A DNA stretch of 34,153 nucleotides from Rhizobium leucaenae USDA 9039 (GTDB lineage Bacteria; Pseudomonadota; Alphaproteobacteria; Rhizobiales; Rhizobiaceae), in assembly GCF_000426285.1 (NCBI RefSeq), contig NZ_AUFB01000040.1, positions 1 to 34,153 of the forward strand, in the 5' to 3' direction. Below, piece by piece: positions 21,859-29,367 of this stretch. Position 1 is the first letter of the stretch; every line of letters begins with the position of its first letter. Below the pieces are notes generated by a model. It had not been told where the DNA came from. It saw only the letters and a program-made list of their open reading frames with translations, and made no database searches. The position numbers and the translations under genes are program-made.

Positions 21859-24286
21859 CCTGAACTCCTCTCGTTCGTAGCCAGTGGATCGGCCAGTCGC
21901 GGCCGTGTTTGGAACTGAGCGTGCGGATGCGCTTCAGGTCTTCCTTGCCGGATGCGCCAACGAAACTGAGCGCCACGGGGCCGAGCGACATGTCGAAGAG
22001 CCGCCTGCCTTCGGACGTTGCGACGTAATATTCTCGCTTAGGAATCGCATTCGAAACGATCTCGATCTGTCTCTCGTTGAAGCCAATCCGCTCATAGAAC
22101 TCGCGGGTCCCAGGCTCACTTGCGGCGCCGTTCGGCAGGCAAATTTTCGTGGGGCAGGATTCCTTCAACACGTCGATGATGCCGGAACGCTCAGCATCGG
22201 AAATGGATTGCGTGGCCAATACCACCGCGCAGTTCGCCTTGCGCAGCACCTTCAGCCACTCTCGGATCTTGCTCCTGAAGACCGGATGGCCGAGCATCAG
22301 CCAGGCTTCGTCTAGGACGATGAGGCTCGGTGAGCCATCGAGGCGCTTTTCGATGCGGCGGAACAGATAGGTGAGAACAGGTACGAGGTTCCGCTCGCCC
22401 ATGTTCATCAACTCTTCGATCTCAAAGGTCTGGAATGAGCCAAGCAACAGTCCGTCTTTCTCAGCATCGAGAAGCTGGCCCATGGGACCATCGACGGTGT
22501 AGTGATGGAGCGCGTCCTTGATCTCGCGCATCTGTACGCCGCTTACAAAGTCCGAGAGAGATCGGCCCGCTGCACTGGCCATCAAGCCAATCTGGCGAGA
22601 GACCGCATTGCGGTGGTCCGGGGTGATGGTCACGCCCTGCAGCGCGATCAACATCTCGATCCATTCCGCGGCCCATGCGCGATCACTGTCGCTGGAGAGG
22701 TCCGACAGCGGGCAGAAGGCCAGCGCCTTCGCCTCTTCTTGAGCGTCGCCACCGATCTCATAGTGATCACCTCCGGTGGCAAGGGTCAGCGGAAGGAGAG
22801 AGTTCCCCTTGTCAAAGGCGAAGATCTGGGCGCGTTCATAGCGCCGGAACTGCGCGGCGATTAGTGCAAGCAGCGTCGACTTGCCCGAACCGGTCGGCCC
22901 AAAAATGAGTGTGTGACCGACGTCGTCGACATGTAGGTTCAGCCGGAACGGCGTCGACCCGCTCGCCACCTGCATCAGTGGCGGTGAATTCGGCGGGTAG
23001 AACGGGCACGGCGCGACAGGGGAGCCCGACCAGACAGAGTTGAGCGGAATGAGATCGGCAAGGTTGCTGGTATTGATCAGCGGTTCGCGGATGTTGCAAT
23101 ACCAATTGCCCGGTAGGCTGCCGAGGTAGGCATCGGTGGCGTTGAGCGTTTCGATGCGCGCCCCGAAGCCCTCCGCCTGAATAAGTCTGCGGATGGACTC
23201 TGCCTTTTCCTGCAGTCCTTCACGATCGTGATCGAAGAGAACGATGACGGGCGTGTAATAGCCGTATGCGACCAACTGCGACGAAGCCTGGGCGATAGCC
23301 TCTTCTGTCTCGGCGACCATGTTCATGGCGTCCTGATCAAGCGAACGGCTCTGCGTCTGAAAAAGCTGGTCGAAGAATGGGCGCACCTTCTGCTGCCATT
23401 TCTTGCGGGTCCGCTCCAGTTTTTGTCTGGCCTCCTGCGCGTCGAGAAAAATGAAGCGCGACGACCAGCGGTAGGTTAGCGGCATGAGATCGAGGCTGTT
23501 GAGGATCCCCGGCCAGCTCTCGGCCGGCAGGCCGTCGATCGCGACGACACCGAGGAAGCGGCTTTCAACCTTTGAGGTCAGCCCATGTTCAAGCTCGGCG
23601 GTCGCGATCCAGTCGAGAAACATGGGCACATCCGGCAGCCGGATCGGATGGTTGTCACCAGTGATGCAGAAGCGAACGAATTGGAGCAGTTCGTCGTAGC
23701 GGGCAACCCGCGCCCCTCCCCTCTCGAGAGCCTCCCGCGTTTCCATGCGACGGATCGAAAGCGTATTGGCGAAATACTGCTCGATCTCGCGGACCGCGTT
23801 CTTGAAAATGAACAGCACCGTGTCGGCATAGGTCTTCTTGCGGCTCACCTCGTCCGAGTAGATGTATTTGCTGAGCGCCGTTTTTTTGGATTCGAGCGGC
23901 CGATAGGTCAGGATCAGCGCGTGTTTACTCTCGAAATGCCCCTGTTCGCGGGCGAAATGCGCCCGCCGCTCGGCGTCGATCGCGCGAGTTACAGGATCGG
24001 GAAAGTGACAACGATTATCCGACGGATAGTCGAATGTCGGGATGCGAACTGCCTCGACCTGGATCATCCAGCCGCTCCCGAGCCGCGAGAGGATTGTATT
24101 GATATGGCGCGACAGTTCGTTGCGATCGAGGGCCGTGGCGCTCTCTGAATCTGGTCCCGCAAAATACCAGGCGGCCATCAGGCTTCCGTCTTTCAACAGG
24201 AGAACACCATTGTCGACGAGGCCGGCATAGGGGACGAGATCAGCAAAGGATGGGTCGGGGGCCCGGAAGCGTTTGAGAGCGACCAT
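21830..24286 (-). CDS. trbE: TrbE, VirB4-like ATPase
   Basis: TrbE is the large VirB4-family ATPase that powers assembly of the pilus and channel. It has 818 residues and starts MVALKRFRAPDPSFADLVPYAG as in Ti plasmids. The N-terminal CagE/VirB4 domain is followed by Walker A IFGPTGSGKSTLL at about 460 and Walker B LIVLDEAWLML at about 660, then ATQSISD. GAGAGGA precedes ATG 24286. It follows trbD after nine bases. It appears complete. Confidence 0.95.
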   Translation of the reverse strand: MVALKRFRAPDPSFADLVPYAGLVDNGVLLLKDGSLMAAWYFAGPDSESATALDRNELSRHINTILSRLGSGWMIQVEAVRIPTFDYPSDNRCHFPDPVTRAIDAERRAHFAREQGHFESKHALILTYRPLESKKTALSKYIYSDEVSRKKTYADTVLFIFKNAVREIEQYFANTLSIRRMETREALERGGARVARYDELLQFVRFCITGDNHPIRLPDVPMFLDWIATAELEHGLTSKVESRFLGVVAIDGLPAESWPGILNSLDLMPLTYRWSSRFIFLDAQEARQKLERTRKKWQQKVRPFFDQLFQTQSRSLDQDAMNMVAETEEAIAQASSQLVAYGYYTPVIVLFDHDREGLQEKAESIRRLIQAEGFGARIETLNATDAYLGSLPGNWYCNIREPLINTSNLADLIPLNSVWSGSPVAPCPFYPPNSPPLMQVASGSTPFRLNLHVDDVGHTLIFGPTGSGKSTLLALIAAQFRRYERAQIFAFDKGNSLLPLTLATGGDHYEIGGDAQEEAKALAFCPLSDLSSDSDRAWAAEWIEMLIALQGVTITPDHRNAVSRQIGLMASAAGRSLSDFVSGVQMREIKDALHHYTVDGPMGQLLDAEKDGLLLGSFQTFEIEELMNMGERNLVPVLTYLFRRIEKRLDGSPSLIVLDEAWLMLGHPVFRSKIREWLKVLRKANCAVVLATQSISDAERSGIIDVLKESCPTKICLPNGAASEPGTREFYERIGFNERQIEIVSNAIPKREYYVATSEGRRLFDMSLGPVALSFVGASGKEDLKRIRTLSSKHGRDWPIHWLRTRGVQDAAALLNLE

Positions 24287-24295
24287 GCGTTCCTC

Positions 24296-24595
24296 TCAAT
24301 ACCGGCGCCACGGCGAGGAGGTCGCCTTGTAGTAATGCTTGTACGAGATATGGCGGACATAGACCTGTCGCATGAGCGGATCGGCCTTTGCCATCATTCT
24401 CAAGAGCCCGACGATGACAATCCAGACGCCAACGCCGAAGAGCGCCGAATAGATCGTAAGAACGACGAAGATGAGGATGACTGCGGCCAAGCCGGTGATC
24501 AGCACCAGTTCCCGGTCCGCGCCCACCAGAAGGTTCGGGCGCGACAGCGCGCGGTGGATGCGGTTCCGCTGCAGACCGGACGCGGACTCAGCCAT
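24296..24595 (-). CDS. trbD: TrbD, VirB3-like protein
   Basis: TrbD is the VirB3 homolog, a small inner-membrane partner of TrbE. It has 99 residues. It begins with NRIHRALSRPNLLVGADREL, the family signature, followed by two close membrane helices (LITGLAAVILIFVVLTIYSAL and VWIVIVGLLRMM) and the end DPLMRQVYVRHISYKHYY. Its start overlaps the trbC stop by eight bases. Confidence 0.93.
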   Translation of the reverse strand: MAESASGLQRNRIHRALSRPNLLVGADRELVLITGLAAVILIFVVLTIYSALFGVGVWIVIVGLLRMMAKADPLMRQVYVRHISYKHYYKATSSPWRRY

Positions 24596-24971
24596 TTGTC
24601 ACTCCTGCGCCTTGGAAGCCGTCCGAGGCGACCAGCTCCCTCGTCAGGCCAATTGAAGCTCCAGTCGCGCCGAACAGGCCCACAATGGTCGTGGCACCGA
24701 GCAGAATGCCGGCGACGAGAACCACGTATACAAGTCGCCGCGCGAAGTCGTTCAACTCCCCACCAAATATGAGCATGCCGCCGGCTATGGCGACAGCCGC
24801 AAGTGCGATGTATCCTGCGACAGGTCCGGTGATCGACTCTTGAATCTGCTGCAGTGGTCCTTCCCAGGGCAGTCCGCCACCGCCCGAACTGGCGAGTGCC
24901 GGATCAAGCGAAGCGAGAACTGTCGTTAGGACAGAGAATGTGACCTTGGCGAGCGAAGGCTTACGCGACAT
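24588..24971 (-). CDS. trbC: TrbC, conjugal pilin precursor
   Basis: TrbC is the major pilin precursor, cleaved by signal peptidase and then by TraF and cyclised in RP4. The 127-residue product from ATG 24971 (AGGAGG upstream) has a signal peptide ending near DPALASSGGGGLPWEGPL, then the hydrophobic segments VAGYIALAAVAIAGGMLIF and LVYVVLVAGILLGATTIVGLF. The start overlaps the trbB end by 11 bases. The longer upstream frame lies inside trbB and is not used. Confidence 0.93.
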   Translation of the reverse strand: MSRKPSLAKVTFSVLTTVLASLDPALASSGGGGLPWEGPLQQIQESITGPVAGYIALAAVAIAGGMLIFGGELNDFARRLVYVVLVAGILLGATTIVGLFGATGASIGLTRELVASDGFQGAGVTNG

Positions 24972-25938
24972 GACGGGCCTCCTCTTCCTCATCGAGTTGG
25001 TCTGAACCGATCTGGTATTGGCCCTCCGCGAACCGTTCGATGTGGATGACGTCTCGAACCCGTCGCCCGCGCGGTGTCCGTTCAATGGAGATGATGAGGT
25101 CGACTGCCTCACCGATAACCTCGTGCATCGGCTGCTGGCTTGCTTCTGCGGTCAATTGTTCAAAGCGGCGGAGGGCCGACATGGCGGTGTTCGAGTGAAT
25201 TGTCGCAACGCCTCCGGGATGACCGGTGTTCCACGCCTTCAGCAGAGTCAACGCGGCACCGTCGCGGACTTCGCCGACGACAATCCTGTCGGGGCGCAGT
25301 CGCATCGTGCTCTTCAGCAATCGTGACATATCAACGGTATCGCTGGTATGCAGAAGAACGGCGTTCTCGGCCGAACAATGAATTTCGGCGGTATCTTCGA
25401 GGATCACCAAACGGTCTTCGGGGGCGAATTTGACGATCTCATCGATCAACGCGTTCGCAAGCGTCGTTTTGCCAGAACCGGCGCCCCCGGATACGATGAT
25501 GTTTCGCCTTTTGGAAATCGCCTTTCGGATCATTAAGGCGTGGCATCCCGTCAGCGCGCCTGACCGCACATATTCTTCCAGCGGAATTAGGCGTGGGGCA
25601 CGGCGGCGGATCGTAAAGGCTGGCTTGGCGACCGCTGGTGGTAAAAGGCCTTCGAAGCGGTGCCCACCTATCGGGAGCTCGCCGGAGATGATCGGTTGCT
25701 TCGTGTCTACCTGGGACTGAAGGAAATGCGCCACAATTCCGATCACCGTTTCCGCGGCGACGGGGGACATTTCGCCGGCCGCCGCAACGCCGTGAGCGAG
25801 GCGCTCAATAAAGAGCTTTCCGTCCGGATTGAGCATTATTTCGATCACATCCACGTCTTCCAATGCGGCGCACAGCTTATGGCCGAGCGCGTCTTGAAGT
25901 TTGCAGACAAGCCGGTGGTGAGAGCGGAGCTGGTTCAT
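24961..25938 (-). CDS. trbB: TrbB, VirB11-like ATPase
   Basis: TrbB is the hexameric VirB11-type ATPase at the base of the mating channel. It has 325 residues. VEIMLNPDG-type sequence (EIMLNPDGKL) opens the N-terminal domain. Walker A GGAGSGKTT lies at 151-159, then the Asp box LVILEDTAEI, LRLRPDRIVVGEVRDG and the His box GVATIHSN. Its start overlaps the traI stop by four bases (ATGA), typical for the Ti operon. Confidence 0.95.
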   Translation of the reverse strand: MNQLRSHHRLVCKLQDALGHKLCAALEDVDVIEIMLNPDGKLFIERLAHGVAAAGEMSPVAAETVIGIVAHFLQSQVDTKQPIISGELPIGGHRFEGLLPPAVAKPAFTIRRRAPRLIPLEEYVRSGALTGCHALMIRKAISKRRNIIVSGGAGSGKTTLANALIDEIVKFAPEDRLVILEDTAEIHCSAENAVLLHTSDTVDMSRLLKSTMRLRPDRIVVGEVRDGAALTLLKAWNTGHPGGVATIHSNTAMSALRRFEQLTAEASQQPMHEVIGEAVDLIISIERTPRGRRVRDVIHIERFAEGQYQIGSDQLDEEEEARHVA

Positions 25939-26573
25939 GGATTTCTCCTTTTCCGCTGCCCATCTGGGGAGATGAATTCAGAACGGTAACTGGATGGACG
26001 AAGCCTCAGGAATGTCTCGGCGTTCACCGGTAAGGTGCCCGCGACGGCAATTGTCTTGCCAATGTTCTTTGGTTCGCCCAATCGCGATAGGTGCCACCCA
26101 ACGCGTGCAAGGATCCGCTCGAATCGAAGATCGGTCACCGTGACGAGCTCCGTGTACCCATTTGCGATGCACCATTCGATGATGCCTGCGAACATGGTCA
26201 AAGTGGCCTCGTGGACGAGGCCTCCTCCGCGAAGATCGACCAAGGTTGTGTCCACGCAAAAACGGGAGCTTTCGATCATACTTGGATGGGCGTTTAGGTG
26301 TCCATGCGTTAGCAGTGACGAAAAGACATGGGTCACCATCGTCGGACCCATGGCCGGCAGGAGTCTAGCGCATCCTGCCACACGAGCGCTGTCCGATACG
26401 GCGAGTATGTAAGTCGGCTGGAGAGCGTCGAAGACGTCCGCTTCCCGGCCGTCAAGAACACCGACCTCCCAACCCAACCGATTTGAAAACACTTGAGCTC
26501 GAAGTCGATGATGTGCTTCGAGAAGGTGCTGTGCAGGAAGCCCATGTCTGGTCGATATCGCAACAACCTTCAT
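25935..26573 (-). CDS. traI: TraI, acyl-homoserine lactone synthase
   Basis: TraI makes the quorum signal from S-adenosylmethionine and acyl-ACP. The 212-residue LuxI-family protein keeps all invariant residues: Arg25 and Phe29 (LRAQVFSNRLGW), Trp35, Asp46, Asp49, Arg70, Glu101 and Arg104 (MIESSRFCVD). The exact acyl chain cannot be read from sequence, though TraR Thr129 hints at a 3-oxo signal. It is the first gene of the traI-trb operon, so activation by TraR gives positive feedback. A tra-box-like palindrome lies 62-77 bases upstream of its start. Confidence 0.95.
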   Translation of the reverse strand: MKVVAISTRHGLPAQHLLEAHHRLRAQVFSNRLGWEVGVLDGREADVFDALQPTYILAVSDSARVAGCARLLPAMGPTMVTHVFSSLLTHGHLNAHPSMIESSRFCVDTTLVDLRGGGLVHEATLTMFAGIIEWCIANGYTELVTVTDLRFERILARVGWHLSRLGEPKNIGKTIAVAGTLPVNAETFLRLRPSSYRSEFISPDGQRKRRNP

Positions 26574-26634
26574 ACTGATCTCCGTCGCTTAAATTTATCG
26601 ACAAAGATCAGCACGGATTAGAATGGCTGGGCAG

Positions 26635-26650
26635 TTGTAGAATCCTACAA
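26635..26650. promoter_or_regulatory. Candidate tra-box-like palindrome B (upstream of traI)
   Basis: TTGTAG-AATC-CTACAA is a perfect 6-bp inverted repeat with a four-base spacer, 62 bases upstream of traI. Its size and shape fit a LuxR-type binding site. The half-site and core are shared with sites A (8841-8856) and C (26722-26737). Confidence 0.6.
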
Positions 26651-26721
26651 GGTATTTTGGTGAGTCGCGCGCGGTTTTGGGCGACAACGCGCTGATCTGA
26701 TCTCGCGTGTTATTCCCTTAG

Positions 26722-26737
26722 TTGTAGGAATCACCAG
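26722..26737 (+). promoter_or_regulatory. Candidate tra-box-like site C (traI/repA region)
   Basis: TTGTAGGAATCACCAG shares TTGTAGGAWTC with sites A and B; the second half is weak. It lies about 215 bases upstream of repA. Ti plasmids have two tra boxes in this same region, through which TraR also raises repABC expression. Confidence 0.45.
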
Positions 26738-26895
26738 TGAACAAATATGCAACGAACGTTGTGACTCGGAGCGGTAACAGATTGGATTTGCAAGGGAAAT
26801 ACAGATGGCGGCGTTAACCATAGGTCAAGGGGCGTCCCGGCTATTAACAGTTTATTAGCCGCATTTTCCTTGCCGGCCCGCGAGAATCGGACATA

Positions 26896-26934
26896 ATAAC
26901 GGTTCAGTGGCAATATCGGGCCGAAAACCGTTAT
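26896..26934. promoter_or_regulatory. Inverted repeat just upstream of repA, possible RepA operator or leader hairpin
   Basis: ATAACGGTT (26896-26904) and AACCGTTAT (26926-26934) are exact inverted repeats, 21 bases apart, ending 17 bases before the repA start. A second pair, 26790-26800 and 26863-26873 (10 of 11), lies farther upstream. RepA/RepB repress their own promoter in this plasmid family, so an operator role is plausible. Confidence 0.4.
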
Positions 26935-26951
26935 CTGAAAGATTTCTGACA

Positions 26952-28172
26952 ATGAACGCTAATTCGATGGCTTCGCTTAAGATGCCGATGCACTTTGAAG
27001 ATCAAATCCTAGAACAGGGTGATTTGATCTCGAAAAAGCTGCACCTACTTAGCGTACAACGATTCCCGCCCAACGCGAAAAAGACATTGCGAAGCTTCTC
27101 GCTGGCGGAGGTCGCGACCTATGTCGGCGTATCGCAGAGCACATTGAAAAAGCTGCATCTGGACGGAAAGGGCCCCTCCCCTCAAACATCGTCCTCCGGT
27201 CGTCGCTCCTACACCGCCGAACAGATGTTGGAACTGCGTCAATATCTGGATACGCACGGTCGATCCGACAACCGCATGTATGTTCCCCACCGGCGCGGCG
27301 GTGAAAAGCTGCAGGTGCTTGCTGTAGTCAACTTCAAAGGGGGCTCGGGGAAAACCACGACCGCCGCGCATTTAGCGCAGTACCTGGCATTGACGGGGCA
27401 TCGCGTCCTTGCCGTAGACCTCGACCCTCAAGCATCCCTTTCGTCTCTGCACGGCTTCCAACCGGAGCTCGATCAGATCGCGTCCATCTATGATGCCATT
27501 CGCTATGATGGTGCGAGAAAGCCGATCTCGGAGATCATCCAGACCACTAATTTTCCTGGATTGGACATTGTCCCTGCAAACCTCGATTTGCAGGAGTATG
27601 AATATGACACGCCGCTTGCGATGTCTGATAAGTCTTCTAATGAAGGCAAAACGTTTTTCACCCGCATATCGCGGGCTTTGGCTGAGGTCGACGATCGTTA
27701 TGATGTCGTCGTCGTCGACTGTCCACCGCAGCTCGGATATTTGACGCTGACCGCACTGACCGCAGCTACAAGTGTTCTGATAACAATCCATCCGCAGATG
27801 CTCGACGTGATGTCGATGGGTCAGTTCCTTCTGATGCTTGGTGGAATCCTAAAGCCGATCCGTGCCGCTGGTGCGGAAGTGAACCTCTCCTGGTACAGAT
27901 ACTTGATTACGCGCTACGAGCCGACCGATGTTCCGCAAGCCCAGATGGTCGGCTTTATGTCCACGATGTTCAACGAGTTCATACTAAAGAACCAGATGGT
28001 GAAGTCGACGGCGGTTTCAGATGCCGGAATTACCAAGCAAACTCTGTACGAAGTCGATCGGGCATCCATGAATAGAGGCACGTATGACCGTGCGATGGAA
28101 TCGTTGGATGCAGTGAATGCTGAAATTGCCGGCCTCGTTCACGAGTCATGGGGACGTCGATTTGTCAGCTGA
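26952..28172 (+). CDS. repA: RepA, ParA-type partition ATPase
   Basis: RepA partitions plasmid copies and represses its own operon together with RepB. ATG 26952 gives 406 residues, the normal length; a GTG at 26907 would add 15. An N-terminal helix-turn-helix (FSLAEVATYVGVSQSTLKKL) precedes the deviant Walker A KGGSGKTTT at about 129-137, then VLAVDLDPQASLS and VVVVDCPPQLG. The C-terminal WGRRFV end is typical. repA, repB and repC read in one direction, and traI-trb runs divergently, as in Ti plasmids. A 16-bp palindrome spans its stop codon. Confidence 0.95.
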   Translation: MNANSMASLKMPMHFEDQILEQGDLISKKLHLLSVQRFPPNAKKTLRSFSLAEVATYVGVSQSTLKKLHLDGKGPSPQTSSSGRRSYTAEQMLELRQYLDTHGRSDNRMYVPHRRGGEKLQVLAVVNFKGGSGKTTTAAHLAQYLALTGHRVLAVDLDPQASLSSLHGFQPELDQIASIYDAIRYDGARKPISEIIQTTNFPGLDIVPANLDLQEYEYDTPLAMSDKSSNEGKTFFTRISRALAEVDDRYDVVVVDCPPQLGYLTLTALTAATSVLITIHPQMLDVMSMGQFLLMLGGILKPIRAAGAEVNLSWYRYLITRYEPTDVPQAQMVGFMSTMFNEFILKNQMVKSTAVSDAGITKQTLYEVDRASMNRGTYDRAMESLDAVNAEIAGLVHESWGRRFVS

Positions 28173-28176
28173 CAAA
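28161..28176. promoter_or_regulatory. parS: 16-bp perfect palindrome at the repA stop, parS candidate
   Basis: TTTGTCAGCTGACAAA is a perfect palindrome that includes the repA stop codon. Its layout (three bases, four, GC, four, three) is that of the known repABC parS consensus GTTNNNNGCNNNNAAC, apart from the outermost base on each side. Several repABC plasmids have RepB sites between repA and repB. Binding is not proven. Confidence 0.5.
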
Positions 28177-28201
28177 AACGAACGTTTTATGCGGAAAAAC
28201 A

Positions 28202-28218
28202 AGCAGCTAACGGCTGCT
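28202..28218. promoter_or_regulatory. Stem-loop in the repA-repB gap
   Basis: AGCAGC-TAACG-GCTGCT forms a 6-bp stem with a five-base loop, 14 bases before the repB start and overlapping the approach to its ribosome site GGAG. It may affect repB translation, or be chance. Confidence 0.3.
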
Positions 28219-28231
28219 CGGAGCAAATGAG

Positions 28232-29206
28232 ATGGCACGGAAAAATCTGCTCGAGGGACTTGCTGACCTGCATGAAGATAGCGGCACGGCACCTGCATAT
28301 CCAATGCGAGGCGCAGGCAAATCTCTCGTGCGTTCGCTGGACGAGCTGGCAAAGCAGGCTGACAAATATCTCGAAGGCGAGGCAATTATCGAACTTGATC
28401 CGGCACAAATTGAAGGCTCCTTCGTAAAGGATCGGATATCAGACGACGACGGCGAGTATCAAGATCTGCTAGAGGCAATTAGGGTACGTGGGCAGGATAC
28501 GCCTATTCTCGTGCGGCCCCATACAAAGGTCGATGGTCTTTATCAGGTTGTCTTCGGCCACAGACGGGTAAGGGCAGCAAGGGACCTCGGCAGAAAAGTC
28601 CGGGCTATTGTCAAGGCAATCGACGACCGTTCCCATGTCATTGCTCAAGGGCAGGAAAATTCCGCGCGCGCGAATCTCTCTTTTATCGAAAGGGCGTTAT
28701 TTGCCAAGCGCCTGGATGATCTTGGTTACGGCCGAGAGGTGATTTCCTTGGCATTGTCCGCGAATGCGGCTTCGGTCTCGAAGATGATGACGGTGGCAGA
28801 GCGCATCTCGGCTAACGTCATAGAAAAAATCGGGTCGGCTCCCGGTGTGGGCCGAGAGCGCTGGATAGAGCTTTCACTTCTAGTCGGAAAATTCGCCAAT
28901 AGCGGCAAAGTGTCAGAAGTTTTGAGCACGGACGGCTTCGACGCATTGCCGTCCGATGAACGCTTTTCATCTCTGTACAAGGCGCTCAACAGAACAGCGC
29001 GGCCCGTGAGGAAGGCGGAGGTTTCGACTCAAAAGGCGAAGTGGCAGCCCCGGGACAAGGCAGTGCAGGCCGAAATCAAGAATACGGGCAAAGCTTTCTC
29101 GCTCTCGATGAAGGCGAAGAATGCTGGCCGTTTCGGAGAATATCTTTCCCGCAATTTGGATGCGCTCTACGAGCAATTCCTGAAGGAGGGAAGCAAAGGA
29201 GACTGA
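28232..29206 (+). CDS. repB: RepB, ParB-type partition protein
   Basis: RepB binds parS, works with RepA in partition and represses the operon. The 324-residue protein starts MARKNLLEGLADLHED at ATG 28232, with GGAG upstream. The ParB/RepB N-terminal block is ELDPAQIEGSFVKDRI, then DLLEAIRVRGQDTPILVRP and VVFGHRRVRAARDLG, and a helix-turn-helix around EVISLALSANAASVSKMMTV. The C-terminal part ends LYEQFLKEGSKGD. It follows repA after 59 bases. Confidence 0.95.
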   Translation: MARKNLLEGLADLHEDSGTAPAYPMRGAGKSLVRSLDELAKQADKYLEGEAIIELDPAQIEGSFVKDRISDDDGEYQDLLEAIRVRGQDTPILVRPHTKVDGLYQVVFGHRRVRAARDLGRKVRAIVKAIDDRSHVIAQGQENSARANLSFIERALFAKRLDDLGYGREVISLALSANAASVSKMMTVAERISANVIEKIGSAPGVGRERWIELSLLVGKFANSGKVSEVLSTDGFDALPSDERFSSLYKALNRTARPVRKAEVSTQKAKWQPRDKAVQAEIKNTGKAFSLSMKAKNAGRFGEYLSRNLDALYEQFLKEGSKGD

Positions 29207-29210
29207 AGCC

Positions 29211-29272
29211 GCAAAAGAAAAAGGCCCCCAAACGACCAAGTCGTGGAAGCCCTTCTCGTATTCCCTAAGCAA
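29211..29272 (-). ncRNA. Counter-transcribed antisense RNA (incA/repE type) between repB and repC
   Basis: On the minus strand an intrinsic terminator is clear: GGCTTCCACGAC-TTG-GTCG...GGGGGCC forms a stem with a small bulge, followed by TTTTTCTTTT (29222-29213). Upstream on the same strand a consensus -35 TTGACA lies at 29306-29301, with a weak -10 (GATTCT) 17 bases on at 29283-29278. A transcript of about 60 bases results. In repABC plasmids such an RNA pairs with the repC leader, lowers RepC synthesis and causes incompatibility. The exact 5' end is estimated. Confidence 0.8.
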
Positions 29273-29300
29273 GATTGAGAATCGCATTTCCACGAATCCC

Positions 29301-29306
29301 TGTCAA
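29301..29306 (-). promoter_or_regulatory. -35 element of the antisense RNA promoter
   Basis: TTGACA on the minus strand is a perfect -35 hexamer. The -10 candidate GATTCT (29283-29278) is 17 bases downstream and weak. The promoter faces repB and would drive the antisense RNA at 29211-29272. Confidence 0.6.
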
Positions 29307-29367
29307 GAGTCGTAACCGTCGATTTGGCGGGCGGATCTCTTTTGCCTCAATTAAGGTGAGAGAAAAA

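Noticed and set aside
29275..29367. Longer repC start at 29275
   Set aside because: It would run through the antisense RNA target and lacks a ribosome site; ATG 29368 has one and gives the normal RepC length.
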